A DNA stretch of 64,000 bases from Hyphomicrobiales bacterium (GTDB lineage Bacteria; Pseudomonadota; Alphaproteobacteria; Rhizobiales; Rhizobiaceae). A program made the translations under genes and the position numbers. Positions 17,389-26,146 of the stretch are shown in pieces. The notes below the pieces were generated by a model. That model had not been told where the DNA came from, did not search any database, and saw nothing but the letters and a program-made list of their open reading frames with translations. Location of the stretch: contig JAFKJW010000198.1 in the NCBI GenBank assembly GCA_017305925.1, positions 1-64,000 of the forward strand, read 5' to 3'. The stretch's first letter is position 1. Each line of letters opens with the position of its first letter.

Positions 17389-19218
17389 ATGGCCGTGGAA
17401 GCCTCGGGCAGCGAGCTTGTAAGTGTCGTCGCCCTGCTGGGCGCCGGCGTCATCGCCGTCCCGATCTTCAGGCGCCTCGGCCTCGGCTCGATCCTCGGCT
17501 ATCTCGCGGCGGGCCTCGTGATCGGCCCGTTCGGGCTGCGCATCTTCTCCGATCCGGCCGCGATCCTGCATGTCGCCGAACTCGGCGTCGTCATGTTCCT
17601 CTTCATCATCGGGCTGGAGATGCGGCCGAGCCGGCTTTGGAGCATGCGCCGGCAGATCTTTGGCCTCGGCGTCATGCAGGTCGGCGTGTGCGCGGCGCTC
17701 CTCACGCTGGTCAGCTTTCTCGCCGGCTATTCCGTCGTGGCGTCCTTCGTGGCCGGCGCGGGCTTCGTGCTGACTTCCACCGCGATCGTCATGCAGGTTC
17801 TGGAGGAACGCGGCGAGCTGTCCTCGCAGAAGGGGCAGCGCATCGTCTCGATCCTTCTCCTGGAAGACCTCGCCATCGCGCCGCTGCTCGCACTGGTCGC
17901 CTTCCTCGCGCCGGGCGGCGCCGAAACCGGCATGGCGGAGCGGCTGCAGGACATCGGCATCGGTCTCGCGGCGATCGTGGCGCTGGTCGTGGCCGGCCTC
18001 TACCTGCTCAATCCGTTCTTCCGCATCCTGGCCGAGTCGCGCGCCCGCGAGGTGATGACGGCGGCGGCGCTGCTTGTCGTCCTGGGCGCAGCTCTGCTCA
18101 TGCAGTCCAGCGGCCTGTCCATGGCGATGGGCGCCTTCCTTGCCGGCGTGCTCCTGTCCGAATCGACCTTCCGTCATCAGCTCGAAGCCGACATCGAGCC
18201 GTTCCGGGGCATCCTGCTCGGCCTCTTCTTCCTGGCGGTCGGCATGTCGCTCGACCTTTCGGTGGTCTGGCAGAACTGGCGCTCCATCGCCGTCTTCGTG
18301 CTGGTCTTCATGGTCACGAAGGCGCTCGGCATCTATCTCGTCGCCCGCATCGCCAGGCATGGCCATGCCGAGGCGCTCGAACGCGCGGTGATCATGGCGC
18401 AGGGCGGCGAGTTCGCCTTCGTGCTCTATTCCTCCGCCGTGGCCGTCAACATCATCGACGGTCAGGCCAATGCCACGCTCACCGCGATCATCATCATCTC
18501 CATGGTGCTGACGCCGCTCGCCATGATCGGCCTGCGCACCGTGCTGCGGGAGGGCGAGGTGTCGCTGGACGGCGTCGAGGAGGCGGACGGGCTCCAGGCC
18601 CGCGTGCTGGTCGTCGGTTTCGGCCGCTTCGGCCAGATCGCCAGCCAGCCGCTCCTGCTGCGGGGTTTCGACGTATCGATCATCGACAACGACGTCGAGA
18701 TGATCCAGGCGGCCGCGACTTTCGGCTTCAAGGTCTATTATGGCGACGGCACGCGCGTCGACATCCTGCATGCGGCCGGTGCCGGTCATGCGCAGGCGGT
18801 GCTCATCTGCGTCGACAAGGGCGAAACGGCCGTCCGCATCGCGCAGTTGCTGAAATCGGAATTTCCGCTGACCAAGGTGATGGCCCGCGCCTTCGACCGG
18901 GGCGCGGCGCTCGACCTCATTCATGCCGGCGTCGACTACCAGATCCGCGAAACCTTCGAATCGGCGCTGGCCTTCGGCAAGGAGGTGCTTCAGGAGGTTG
19001 GGATCGAGGAGGATGAGGCCGAGGAGGTGATTCTCGACGTGCGCCGCCTCGACGAAGCCCGCTTCGAGGCGCAGCTCGCCGGTGGCATCGCGGCGGGACG
19101 CGGCTTCTTCAAGGGCAACATGCCCGTGCCCGCGCCGGTGACGACGCCACGCCGGCCCGGCCGCGCGCTCAACGAGGAGACGGCCGGCATGCTCGGCAAG
19201 CAGGCTCAGGAGGACTAG
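17389..19218 (+). CDS. CPA2-family monovalent cation:proton antiporter (Kef-like)
   Basis: A 609-residue protein: 12-13 membrane segments (~1-385) of the Na+/H+ exchanger fold, with the Kef-type ELGVVMFLFIIGLEM stretch, then a TrkA-N/RCK nucleotide-binding domain (VLVVGFGRFGQIASQPLL, GDGTRVDILHAAGAG). KefB and KefC are potassium efflux systems gated through this domain. A separate KefF/KefG-like subunit is not adjacent, so glutathione gating is not implied. A DUF924 gene follows 7 bases later. Confidence 0.9.
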   Translation: MAVEASGSELVSVVALLGAGVIAVPIFRRLGLGSILGYLAAGLVIGPFGLRIFSDPAAILHVAELGVVMFLFIIGLEMRPSRLWSMRRQIFGLGVMQVGVCAALLTLVSFLAGYSVVASFVAGAGFVLTSTAIVMQVLEERGELSSQKGQRIVSILLLEDLAIAPLLALVAFLAPGGAETGMAERLQDIGIGLAAIVALVVAGLYLLNPFFRILAESRAREVMTAAALLVVLGAALLMQSSGLSMAMGAFLAGVLLSESTFRHQLEADIEPFRGILLGLFFLAVGMSLDLSVVWQNWRSIAVFVLVFMVTKALGIYLVARIARHGHAEALERAVIMAQGGEFAFVLYSSAVAVNIIDGQANATLTAIIIISMVLTPLAMIGLRTVLREGEVSLDGVEEADGLQARVLVVGFGRFGQIASQPLLLRGFDVSIIDNDVEMIQAAATFGFKVYYGDGTRVDILHAAGAGHAQAVLICVDKGETAVRIAQLLKSEFPLTKVMARAFDRGAALDLIHAGVDYQIRETFESALAFGKEVLQEVGIEEDEAEEVILDVRRLDEARFEAQLAGGIAAGRGFFKGNMPVPAPVTTPRRPGRALNEETAGMLGKQAQED

Positions 19219-19225
19219 CGATACC

Positions 19226-19774
19226 ATGACGACAGAGGACGCAAGGGCGCTTGCACTCACGCAATTCTGGCGCGAAGCGGGCGAGGACGCCTGGTTCCGC
19301 AAGGACGAGGCCTTCGATACGGATTTGCGGGGGCGCTTCCTCGACCTGCATTATGCCGCCGCGCGACGAGAGCTGGACGCATGGTCGGATCACGCCGAAG
19401 GGTCGCTGGCGCTGATGATCCTTCTCGACCAGTTTCCGCGCAACTGCTTCCGCGGCACGGCACATATGTTCGCGACCGATCCGCTGGCGCGCCATTTCGC
19501 CGGAAAGGCGATCGAAGCCGGCCACGACCTGGCGATAGAGGAGGCGCTGCGCGTCTTCATCTACCTGCCCTTCGAGCATTCGGAGGTCATGGCGGATCAG
19601 GAACGGTCGGTGGCGCTCTGCGAAGCCAACTGCCGCGGCTATCTCGAATATGCCGTCGAGCACCGGGAGATCATCGCCCGCTTCGGCCGCTTTCCGCATC
19701 GCAACCCCGCGCTCGGCAGGGAGACCACCGCAGAGGAAAGAGCGTTCCTGGATCAGGGCGGGTTCGCCGGCTGA
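19226..19774 (+). CDS. DUF924 family protein
   Basis: A 182-residue helical protein with the DUF924 hallmarks: FWREAGEDAWFRKDEAFD near the N-terminus, LDQFPRNCFRGTAHMFATD in the middle, FIYLPFEHSE, and RFPHRNPALGR near the C-terminus. The family has a TPR-like fold and no established function. An AGGAGGA ribosome-binding site overlaps the end of the antiporter gene, so the two are probably co-transcribed. It converges on folK. Confidence 0.88.
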   Translation: MTTEDARALALTQFWREAGEDAWFRKDEAFDTDLRGRFLDLHYAAARRELDAWSDHAEGSLALMILLDQFPRNCFRGTAHMFATDPLARHFAGKAIEAGHDLAIEEALRVFIYLPFEHSEVMADQERSVALCEANCRGYLEYAVEHREIIARFGRFPHRNPALGRETTAEERAFLDQGGFAG

Positions 19775-19778
19775 CGAC

Positions 19779-20294
19779 TCAGTTCCGCCACCAGTCGGAC
19801 GGCAGGTCGAGCCGCATGATCCCGCTCGTGTCCATCGCCGCGACGCGCCGCGACGCCGCCTGTCCGCCGACATCGAGAGCGGGCGCGATCTCGGCAAGCG
19901 GCACCATCACGAAGGCGCGCTCCGCCATGCGCGGATGCGGCACGGCAAGCCCCGGCTCGTGGATGGCCGCATCGCCATAGGTCAGCACGTCGAGGTCGAC
20001 GGTGCGCGGCCCCCAGCGCTCGGCGCGCACGCGCTTCAGGCGCCGCTCCGTCTCCAGGCAGAGATCGAGCAGTTCGCGCGGGCTGCGGCGGGTGAGGACG
20101 GCTGCCGCGCAGTTCAGGAAATCGGGCTGGTCGAGCTTGCCCCATGGCGGCGTGCGGTAGACGGAGGACACGGCATCGACCCTGGTATCGGCATCGGCAT
20201 CGATCATCCGCAACGCCGCGGCCATCGCGCCGACCGGATCGCCCAGATTGCCGCCGAGACCGAGATAGGCGAGCCTCTCGTCAGGGGACGACAA
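19779..20294 (-). CDS. folK: 6-hydroxymethyl-7,8-dihydropterin pyrophosphokinase
   Basis: A 171-residue HPPK. It has the N-terminal LAYLGLGGNLGDP, the pterin-binding TPPWGKLDQPDFLNCA, and the magnesium-binding RWGPRTVDLDVLTYG with HPRMAERAFV. It transfers pyrophosphate from ATP to the pterin in folate synthesis. The only start fitting the conserved N-terminus is TTG at 20294, which overlaps the end of folB by 14 bases; translation is therefore probably coupled to folB. Last gene of the folP-folB-folK operon. Confidence 0.93.
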   Translation of the reverse strand: MSSPDERLAYLGLGGNLGDPVGAMAAALRMIDADADTRVDAVSSVYRTPPWGKLDQPDFLNCAAAVLTRRSPRELLDLCLETERRLKRVRAERWGPRTVDLDVLTYGDAAIHEPGLAVPHPRMAERAFVMVPLAEIAPALDVGGQAASRRVAAMDTSGIMRLDLPSDWWRN

Positions 20295-20640
20295 CTGTCA
20301 CCTCGACATGATCCAGCACCCCGGCGACCGGCGCATTCGGCTTGCGGACCGTGATCGCGGCGCCGACGATCTGCGGATAGCGCACGATCAGGCCCCGGGC
20401 GATCGTCAGCGCCAGCGACTCGATCAGGGCGCGACGCTCGCCGGTGACGATCTTCTCGATCACCTCGAAGGCGACGCCGTAGTCGACCGTGTCCTCGATC
20501 CGGTCCGCTTCCAGCGCATCGCCGGGATCGACCGTCAGCTCGGCATCCACATAGAAGCGCTGGCCGAGCCGCTCCTCCTCGTCATGGACGCCATGGCGCG
20601 CGAAAAAGGCGCAGTTTTTCATGCGGATGACATAGGTCAC
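20281..20640 (-). CDS. folB: Dihydroneopterin aldolase
   Basis: A 119-residue aldolase starting at GTG (VTYVIRMKNCAFFARHGV), with the family motifs FFARHGVHDEEERLGQRF and ETVDYG-like DTVDYGVAFEVI, and the catalytic lysine/tyrosine region near LIVRYPQIVGAAITVRKP. It converts dihydroneopterin to 6-hydroxymethyl-dihydropterin. The GTG shares bases with the folP stop (GTGA), the classic coupled-translation overlap. The frame is open upstream, but that part is antisense to nothing family-like and lies inside folP. Confidence 0.92.
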   Translation of the reverse strand: MTYVIRMKNCAFFARHGVHDEEERLGQRFYVDAELTVDPGDALEADRIEDTVDYGVAFEVIEKIVTGERRALIESLALTIARGLIVRYPQIVGAAITVRKPNAPVAGVLDHVEVTVVVP

Positions 20641-21491
20641 GCGGCGGCTCCGAGGGCTTGCTCCCGCGCGATCATAGCATCGGCCAGGGCGAGCGCGTCC
20701 TTGCTGAATGCGACATTGTGGACGCGGAACACGGAGGCCCCCCCGAGACGCAGAATGGCGCATGACGCGGCCGTCACCACGTCCCGCTCCTCGGCGGAGC
20801 GGCCGGTCACGCTGCCGAGAAAGCGCTTGCGCGACGTACCGACCGCGATCGGCAGGCCGAGCGCCAGCAATTCGCGGAAGCGAAGGATCAGGTCAAGGTT
20901 GGATTCGGGTGTCTCCTTGGCGAAGCCGAAGCCGGGATCGAGCAGGATGGAGGAGGACGGCACGCCCGCCTTCGCGGCGAGCGCCAGCGACGCCGTCAGG
21001 AAAGCGATCTGGTCGGCGATCGGATCGTCGAGACGCTCGCGGCCGCGGCCGGTGTGCATGACGACGAGGCCGGCGCCGGTCTCGGCGGCCACCCGCGCCA
21101 TGCCGCTGTCCCTCTGCAGGCCCCAGACATCGTTGACGATGTGGGCGCCCGCCTTGACGGCAAGCGCGGCGGTCTCCGCGCGATAGGTGTCGACGGAAAG
21201 CGCTACTCCGTCGCGTCCCGCCAACGCCTCGATCACCGGCAGGATGCGCCGCTGCTCCTCGATGGCGGTGATCGCCTCCGCGCCGGGACGAGTCGATTCG
21301 CCGCCGATGTCGATGATGTCTGCGCCCTCCCCGATCATCCGCTCGGCCTGCGCGATCGCAAGGTCGGGCGTCGCGAAGCGTCCGCCGTCGGAAAAGCTGT
21401 CGGGGGTCGCGTTGAGCACGCCCATGATGCGGGACGTCGCGCCCAGTTCGAGGTGACGCCCGTGCGCGAGATGCCACTGTTTAGCAATCAT
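20637..21491 (-). CDS. folP: Dihydropteroate synthase
   Basis: A 284-residue TIM-barrel enzyme with IMGVLNATPDSFSDGG (pABA and pyrophosphate loop), DIGGESTRPGAE, HIVNDVWGL, and ILLDPGFGFAKE, all DHPS signatures. It joins p-aminobenzoate to the pterin pyrophosphate and is the sulfonamide target. I take the start at MIAKQWHL (21491); longer versions run through unrelated sequence upstream. First gene of the folate operon, divergent from the DUF922 gene. Confidence 0.94.
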   Translation of the reverse strand: MIAKQWHLAHGRHLELGATSRIMGVLNATPDSFSDGGRFATPDLAIAQAERMIGEGADIIDIGGESTRPGAEAITAIEEQRRILPVIEALAGRDGVALSVDTYRAETAALAVKAGAHIVNDVWGLQRDSGMARVAAETGAGLVVMHTGRGRERLDDPIADQIAFLTASLALAAKAGVPSSSILLDPGFGFAKETPESNLDLILRFRELLALGLPIAVGTSRKRFLGSVTGRSAEERDVVTAASCAILRLGGASVFRVHNVAFSKDALALADAMIAREQALGAAA

Positions 21492-21587
21492 TTGTGCCCA
21501 TGGTGGGTCGAGACGGCCGGCAGTCCCGCCGCCGTTCGCGTGCCTTATCACGAAGCCGAGGCAAGCGCGAAGCGCAAAGGTGAATCC

Positions 21588-22187
21588 ATGAAAACAGCGG
21601 CGCTCGCCCTTTTCCTGGCCGTCGGCATCATGCCGGCGAGCGCATCGGAGCTTGCCAAGACCTACACCTATTTCTCCATCCGCGGCGCCACCATGGCCGA
21701 TATCGACCGGGAACTGGCGCGGCGCGGCCCGAGCGTCGGCGGCGGCAACGAGCGCCATCCCGGCGCGACCCGCATGGAGTTCAGGACGAAGCTCGGCTAT
21801 GCGGCGACGGGGAATTCCTGCACGATCAGGACGGTCAAGGTCCAGGTCCGCGCCAAGGTCATCCTGCCGCGCTGGTATCCGCCGCGCCGGGCCAGCTTCG
21901 AAACGCGCTTCGTGTGGGACACGCTGGCGTCCGATATACGCCGTCACGAGGAGCAGCATGTGGCGATCGCCAACAGCTACGGCCGCAAGCTGGAATCGGC
22001 GCTGAAGACGGTCGGCCGGCAGCGCAATTGCGCCATCGCCGGCGAAAAGGCGCAGAAGATCAGCGACCGCATCCTCGGCCAGCACGACCGCGCGCAGCAG
22101 CGCTTCGACGCGGCCGAAAGCGCCGGCTTCGAGCGCCGCCTGTCCAAGCTGCTGAAACAGCGGCTGCGCGAGCTGAAGCGGTCCTAA
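21588..22187 (+). CDS. Exported DUF922-type putative zinc protease
   Basis: A 199-residue protein with a signal peptide (MKTAALALFLAVGIMPASA) and a DUF922 domain. The motif DIRRHEEQHVAIAN contains HExxH-like HEEQH, expected to bind zinc, and two cysteines flank the catalytic region. The family is annotated as predicted secreted Zn-dependent protease; activity is not demonstrated. It overlaps the 3' end of the atp12 gene by four bases on the other strand. Confidence 0.8.
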   Translation: MKTAALALFLAVGIMPASASELAKTYTYFSIRGATMADIDRELARRGPSVGGGNERHPGATRMEFRTKLGYAATGNSCTIRTVKVQVRAKVILPRWYPPRRASFETRFVWDTLASDIRRHEEQHVAIANSYGRKLESALKTVGRQRNCAIAGEKAQKISDRILGQHDRAQQRFDAAESAGFERRLSKLLKQRLRELKRS

Positions 22188-22990
22188 CTACGCTCCGGCC
22201 GGTTCCGCAACGCCTCCATAAGCCGCACCGCCGCCATCATGTCGGCCTTGCGGAAGGCCCGGCGGGCCGCGGCCTCGGCGTCCTCGCCCCACTGCGCGAT
22301 GTTCCAGTCCTCGTCGACATGCGCCGCGGTCCAGCCGGCTTCGGCGTCCATCTCGCCGGCCTCGATCGCCAGCGCGATCAGCGCCGATCCGGTCAGTGTC
22401 GTCATGACATGCAGGATGGCGAGCGTCAGCGGATCGTTGCGCCGGGCGAGATGCGCGCCGACAGCGCGGATCGATTCGCGCGGCTGCTCGACATGCATGA
22501 CGCCCTCAGCGAGGAAGAAGCGCGCGCCGAGCGCCTCGCGCGCCCAGTCCAGCACCGGATCCCACAGTTCGGCCTGCCGCGCCACGAGGCGCTCCGGCGC
22601 ATCGGCACGATAGAAGACCAGATCGCTGGACGCGAAACGCAGAATGTCCTCAAGCACCGCCTGGGGATCCGCCGCAACGCCATCGATTGCCGTATTGACC
22701 AGCCTGAGGACGGGCATCGTCACTGGATCGATCGTTTCGGCTTGGCCGTCGAATTCCGCGGCGACGAGGCCGGCCGCCTCTGCCGTCGGCAGGAGAAGGA
22801 CGGAACGGCCGGGCGTCCGTACGGGCTTGCCGTCCAGTTCCACCGTGAAGCCGCCTTCTGCCGTTCCCACGGCGGCCGATTTGTAGAAGCGCCGGACCGC
22901 GCTTGCCTTCATCTGGTTGCGCGCGCGCTGCGTCGGGTCGGGATCCGAAAGATGTTTTCCCGCTTCGAGGTCGTTCAGGATCTCACGCAT
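22184..22990 (-). CDS. ATP12-family F1-ATPase assembly chaperone
   Basis: A 268-residue protein matching the ATP12 family shared by alphaproteobacteria and mitochondria: RRFYKSAAVGTAEGGFTVEL at the start, RTPGRSVLLLPTAEAAGLVA, MPVLRLVNTAID, and WDPVLDWA. In mitochondria Atp12 binds the F1 alpha subunit before assembly. Its start overlaps the end of the eamA gene by 8 bases, and it is the last gene of a minus-strand run. Confidence 0.9.
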   Translation of the reverse strand: MREILNDLEAGKHLSDPDPTQRARNQMKASAVRRFYKSAAVGTAEGGFTVELDGKPVRTPGRSVLLLPTAEAAGLVAAEFDGQAETIDPVTMPVLRLVNTAIDGVAADPQAVLEDILRFASSDLVFYRADAPERLVARQAELWDPVLDWAREALGARFFLAEGVMHVEQPRESIRAVGAHLARRNDPLTLAILHVMTTLTGSALIALAIEAGEMDAEAGWTAAHVDEDWNIAQWGEDAEAAARRAFRKADMMAAVRLMEALRNRPERS

Positions 22991-23903
22991 CGGACAAGCT
23001 CCGCGCCCGCGCCGGGCGATTGACGACGAACAGGCCTGCCGCGATCAGCGCCAGCGCCGCGAAGATCCGCCACGACAGCGGCTCGCCGAGCAGCACGCCC
23101 CCGCAAAGCACGCCGAACGCCGGCGTGAGGAACGTGAAGCTGGAAAGGCCCGCAGCGGGATAGCGCCGCATCAGCCAGAACCATATCACATAGGTGACGC
23201 CGACGATGTAGACAGCCTGGAAGAGCAGCGCCCCCGTCGCCAGCCCGCCGGCATCCCGGACGACCGGGCCGGACAGCAGGAGGAGCGGCGCGGTGGCGAC
23301 CGCCGAGACCGCGAGCTGATAGAGCAGCACCTTCTCCGCACTCGCGGAATTGAGCCGGCCGCGCTTTATGCAGAGGATCGTCACCGCCCAGAAGATGCCT
23401 CCTGCAAGGCTGAGAAGATCGCCCTTGATCATGTCGGGCCCGATCCGGCCGAGCTTGTCCGAAAAGACCAGCGTCACGCCGCCGAATGCGAGGACAAGGC
23501 CTGCGAGCTTGCGGCCCGTCATGCGCTCGCCGAGCACGAAATGGGCACCGACCAGCACCCAGAACGGCATCGTGTTCACCAGAAGCGCGCTGCGCCCGAC
23601 GCTCGTATAGTCGAGTCCGATGAAGATGCAGGCGAACTCGGCACCGAAGAGCAGCCCGACGACGATCCCCGGGACCAGCGTTCCGTCGTTCCCGAAAAGC
23701 CTGATGCCGCGCAATCGGCACCACAGCAGGACCACCACGCAGGCGATGGCCGAACGCACCACGGATACGAAGAGCGGATCGAACCCGTGATTGGCGAGTT
23801 TGCCGGCGACGCCGTTCAGCCCCCAGGAAAAGGTGAGGAGCACCATGAGCGCCGCTGCCGCGGCGTCGACGCCGTCTCGCCTGTCGAGGGCGGCGTCCGT
23901 CAC
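22983..23903 (-). CDS. EamA/DMT-family permease
   Basis: A 306-residue protein with ten predicted membrane segments in two EamA repeats (first around MVLLTFSWGLNGVAGKLANH, second around LSLAGGIFWAVTILCIKRG). Members export amino acids, metabolites or drugs; no substrate is evident. It starts at GTG overlapping the stop of the pseudouridine synthase gene (GTGA), and itself overlaps atp12, so these three genes are translationally linked. Confidence 0.88.
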   Translation of the reverse strand: MTDAALDRRDGVDAAAAALMVLLTFSWGLNGVAGKLANHGFDPLFVSVVRSAIACVVVLLWCRLRGIRLFGNDGTLVPGIVVGLLFGAEFACIFIGLDYTSVGRSALLVNTMPFWVLVGAHFVLGERMTGRKLAGLVLAFGGVTLVFSDKLGRIGPDMIKGDLLSLAGGIFWAVTILCIKRGRLNSASAEKVLLYQLAVSAVATAPLLLLSGPVVRDAGGLATGALLFQAVYIVGVTYVIWFWLMRRYPAAGLSSFTFLTPAFGVLCGGVLLGEPLSWRIFAALALIAAGLFVVNRPARARSLSDA

Positions 23904-24886
23904 GCCACGGGCTCCGCTGCCGCCTCGTCGAAGCCGAGCAGGTTCCAGCTCTGGCGCATATGCGGCGGCAGCGGCGCGACGACATCGACCACGCCGCCGT
24001 CGGGATGCGGAATGACGATCCGCCGGGCATGCAGGTGCAGCCGGTTCTGGATGCCGCCCGGAAATTCCCAGTTGATATCCGCCTCGAAATATTTGGGGTC
24101 GCCGATGATCGGATGGCCGATATGGGCGGCATGGACGCGCAACTGATGGGTGCGTCCCGTATAGGGCTCCATCTCCAGCCAGGCGAGGCTCTGGCCCGCC
24201 TGCTCCACGACGCGATAGAAGGAGACGGCGTGGTCGGCGCCTTCTTCCCCGTGCTTCGCCACGCGCATGCGGTCGCCGTCCGCGGTCGGTTCCTTCACCA
24301 GCCAGGTCGATATCTTGTCCTGCCGCTTCTTCGGCACGCCCTTCACGAGGGACCAATAGGTCTTCTTCGTCTCGCGCGCGCGAAACGCCTCGGCAAGCTT
24401 CATCGCGGCGAGCCGCGTGCGCGCCACGACCAGCACGCCGGACGTGTCGCGGTCGAGCCGATGCACCAGCCGCGGCTTCTCGCCCTTCTTGTTGCGCCAG
24501 GCCTCCAGCATGCCGTCGACGCTGCGCGTCACGCCCGAACCGCCCTGCACCGCCAGGCCGGAAGGCTTGTTGAAGACGAAAACCTTCGGATCCTCGTGCA
24601 GCAGCATCTTCGCCAGAAGTTCGCCGTCGCCGCTTCCCTTGATCGTATTGACGGTGAGATCGCCGCCGCCCTTGCGGTCGACGCCGAGCGGCGGAACGCG
24701 CACCACCTGCCCCGGCTCCATGCGCGTGTCCGATTTCACTCTGCCGCCGTCCACGCGGATCTGGCCGGACCTGAGGAGTTTCTGGAGATGCCCGAAGCCC
24801 AGCCCCGGGAAATGGGCCTTGAACCAGCGGTCGAGGCGCATGCCGGCCTCACCCTCCTCCACTTTTATCTGCTCTATTCCTGCCAT
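23900..24886 (-). CDS. RluC/RluA-family 23S rRNA pseudouridine synthase
   Basis: A 328-residue enzyme with an N-terminal S4 RNA-binding domain (MRLDRWFKAHFPGLGFGHLQ, LLRSGQIRVDGG) and a catalytic domain with RLVHRLDRDTSGVLVVARTR, whose aspartate is the nucleophile, and the later YTGRTHQLRVHAAHIGHPI. The combination and length point to RluC. Methionine at 24886 starts the family-like region; the open frame upstream is arginine-rich and unrelated. Confidence 0.92.
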   Translation of the reverse strand: MAGIEQIKVEEGEAGMRLDRWFKAHFPGLGFGHLQKLLRSGQIRVDGGRVKSDTRMEPGQVVRVPPLGVDRKGGGDLTVNTIKGSGDGELLAKMLLHEDPKVFVFNKPSGLAVQGGSGVTRSVDGMLEAWRNKKGEKPRLVHRLDRDTSGVLVVARTRLAAMKLAEAFRARETKKTYWSLVKGVPKKRQDKISTWLVKEPTADGDRMRVAKHGEEGADHAVSFYRVVEQAGQSLAWLEMEPYTGRTHQLRVHAAHIGHPIIGDPKYFEADINWEFPGGIQNRLHLHARRIVIPHPDGGVVDVVAPLPPHMRQSWNLLGFDEAAAEPVA

Positions 24887-25048
24887 GGTTCCGACGATCC
24901 GACTTGCGCAGCCGGCAGATAGCATCCCCGGAAGCTTCGTGCGAGCCGGAAGCTCATCGGACGGGAGGATCGCCCGAAAGCACCGCCGAGGGCGCGACGG
25001 AGCGCCATGCCTCTCAAGCAATTGCCCGGTGCTTACCGAGAGGCTTTT

Positions 25049-26143
25049 CTATTCGGTCACGCCGGCGACGCGAGACAGCCCGACGCGCTGCAGGGCGGGG
25101 ATCGATGTGATGGCGCGCAACGCGACGTTCCGCGCCGCAGCCAGCGCCGTGCTCTGGGTCTGGGCCATCGACAGGAACCTCTCACTGAACCGGATCCAGC
25201 GGGCGCCGACCGGATGACGCTCGGCGTTGTAGGCGTCCAGCGTATCTGCGCCGAGACAGCGCGCAAAGCACACGGCATCCTCGATCCCGAGGTTCATGCC
25301 GCGCCCGCCGACCGGCGAATGCACATGCGCGGCGTCGCCGCCGATGAAGACGCGGCCTTCCCGGTAGGCCGTGGCCAGCTTGACGCTGACATGGAACGTG
25401 TCGACGAGAAGGACCCTTTTCTCCATTCCGGCAAGGCCCGGGACACGGGCGACCGCGTCGCGCGTGTTGGAGATGATGCGGTAGCGCCGGGGCGCGATGG
25501 GAATGATGAAGGCGACGTCGCCTCCCGCATGCAGGAAGGCATGCGCCGTGGCTTCGGGGTCGGACCAGGCGGGGATCTCGACGTCGGCGATGCTCCACAG
25601 CCGCTCATGTATGTAGCCGTCGAAGCCGATGCCGGCCGCCTGGCGCGTCGCGCTGTGCGAACCGTCCGCGCCGAACACATAGGCGCAGGTCTCGGCGCTC
25701 TCTCCGCGCGCATCCCGCAGCGTCACCTCCACGTCGTCGTCTCGCTGCGCCAGCCCGACGAATTCGGTGTTGCGCCGGACCTGCACGCCGAGCTCGGCCA
25801 GCCTGTCCACCATGATCTGCTCGGTGCGGCTCTGCGGCAAAGAAAGCAGGAAATTGTAGCGGTGGGGGATGAGCGACAGATCGATCGCGCCGATCAGCTC
25901 GCCCTCCACGGAAATGAACACCGTCTGAAGACGGATACCCTCGGCGAGCAGGCGTTCGGCAACGCCGCAGGGGTGCAGCAGGTCGAGGCTGTGGGAACTG
26001 ATGCCCACCGCCTTCGCGAGCGGGGTCACCACCGCATTGCGCTCCACGATCGTGACGGATCGGCCCTGCCGGGTCAGTTCGAGCGCCGCGGTCAGTCCGG
26101 TCGGGCCCGCGCCGACAATGAGCACCCTGTCGCGATCACCCAT
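25049..26143 (-). CDS. FAD-dependent aromatic-ring-hydroxylase-type monooxygenase
   Basis: A 364-residue flavoprotein of the p-hydroxybenzoate hydroxylase fold: VLIVGAGPTGLTAALELTRQ binds ADP, the VFGADGSHSATRQAAG segment is the DG motif, and VFIGGDAAHVHSPVGGRG followed by MNLGIEDA is the second FAD motif. No thioredoxin-like C-terminal extension is present. Substrate unknown. It starts 3 bases after the rarA stop and is likely co-transcribed with it; a metabolic link to recombination is not apparent. Confidence 0.87.
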   Translation of the reverse strand: MGDRDRVLIVGAGPTGLTAALELTRQGRSVTIVERNAVVTPLAKAVGISSHSLDLLHPCGVAERLLAEGIRLQTVFISVEGELIGAIDLSLIPHRYNFLLSLPQSRTEQIMVDRLAELGVQVRRNTEFVGLAQRDDDVEVTLRDARGESAETCAYVFGADGSHSATRQAAGIGFDGYIHERLWSIADVEIPAWSDPEATAHAFLHAGGDVAFIIPIAPRRYRIISNTRDAVARVPGLAGMEKRVLLVDTFHVSVKLATAYREGRVFIGGDAAHVHSPVGGRGMNLGIEDAVCFARCLGADTLDAYNAERHPVGARWIRFSERFLSMAQTQSTALAAARNVALRAITSIPALQRVGLSRVAGVTE

Positions 26144-26146
26144 TGC

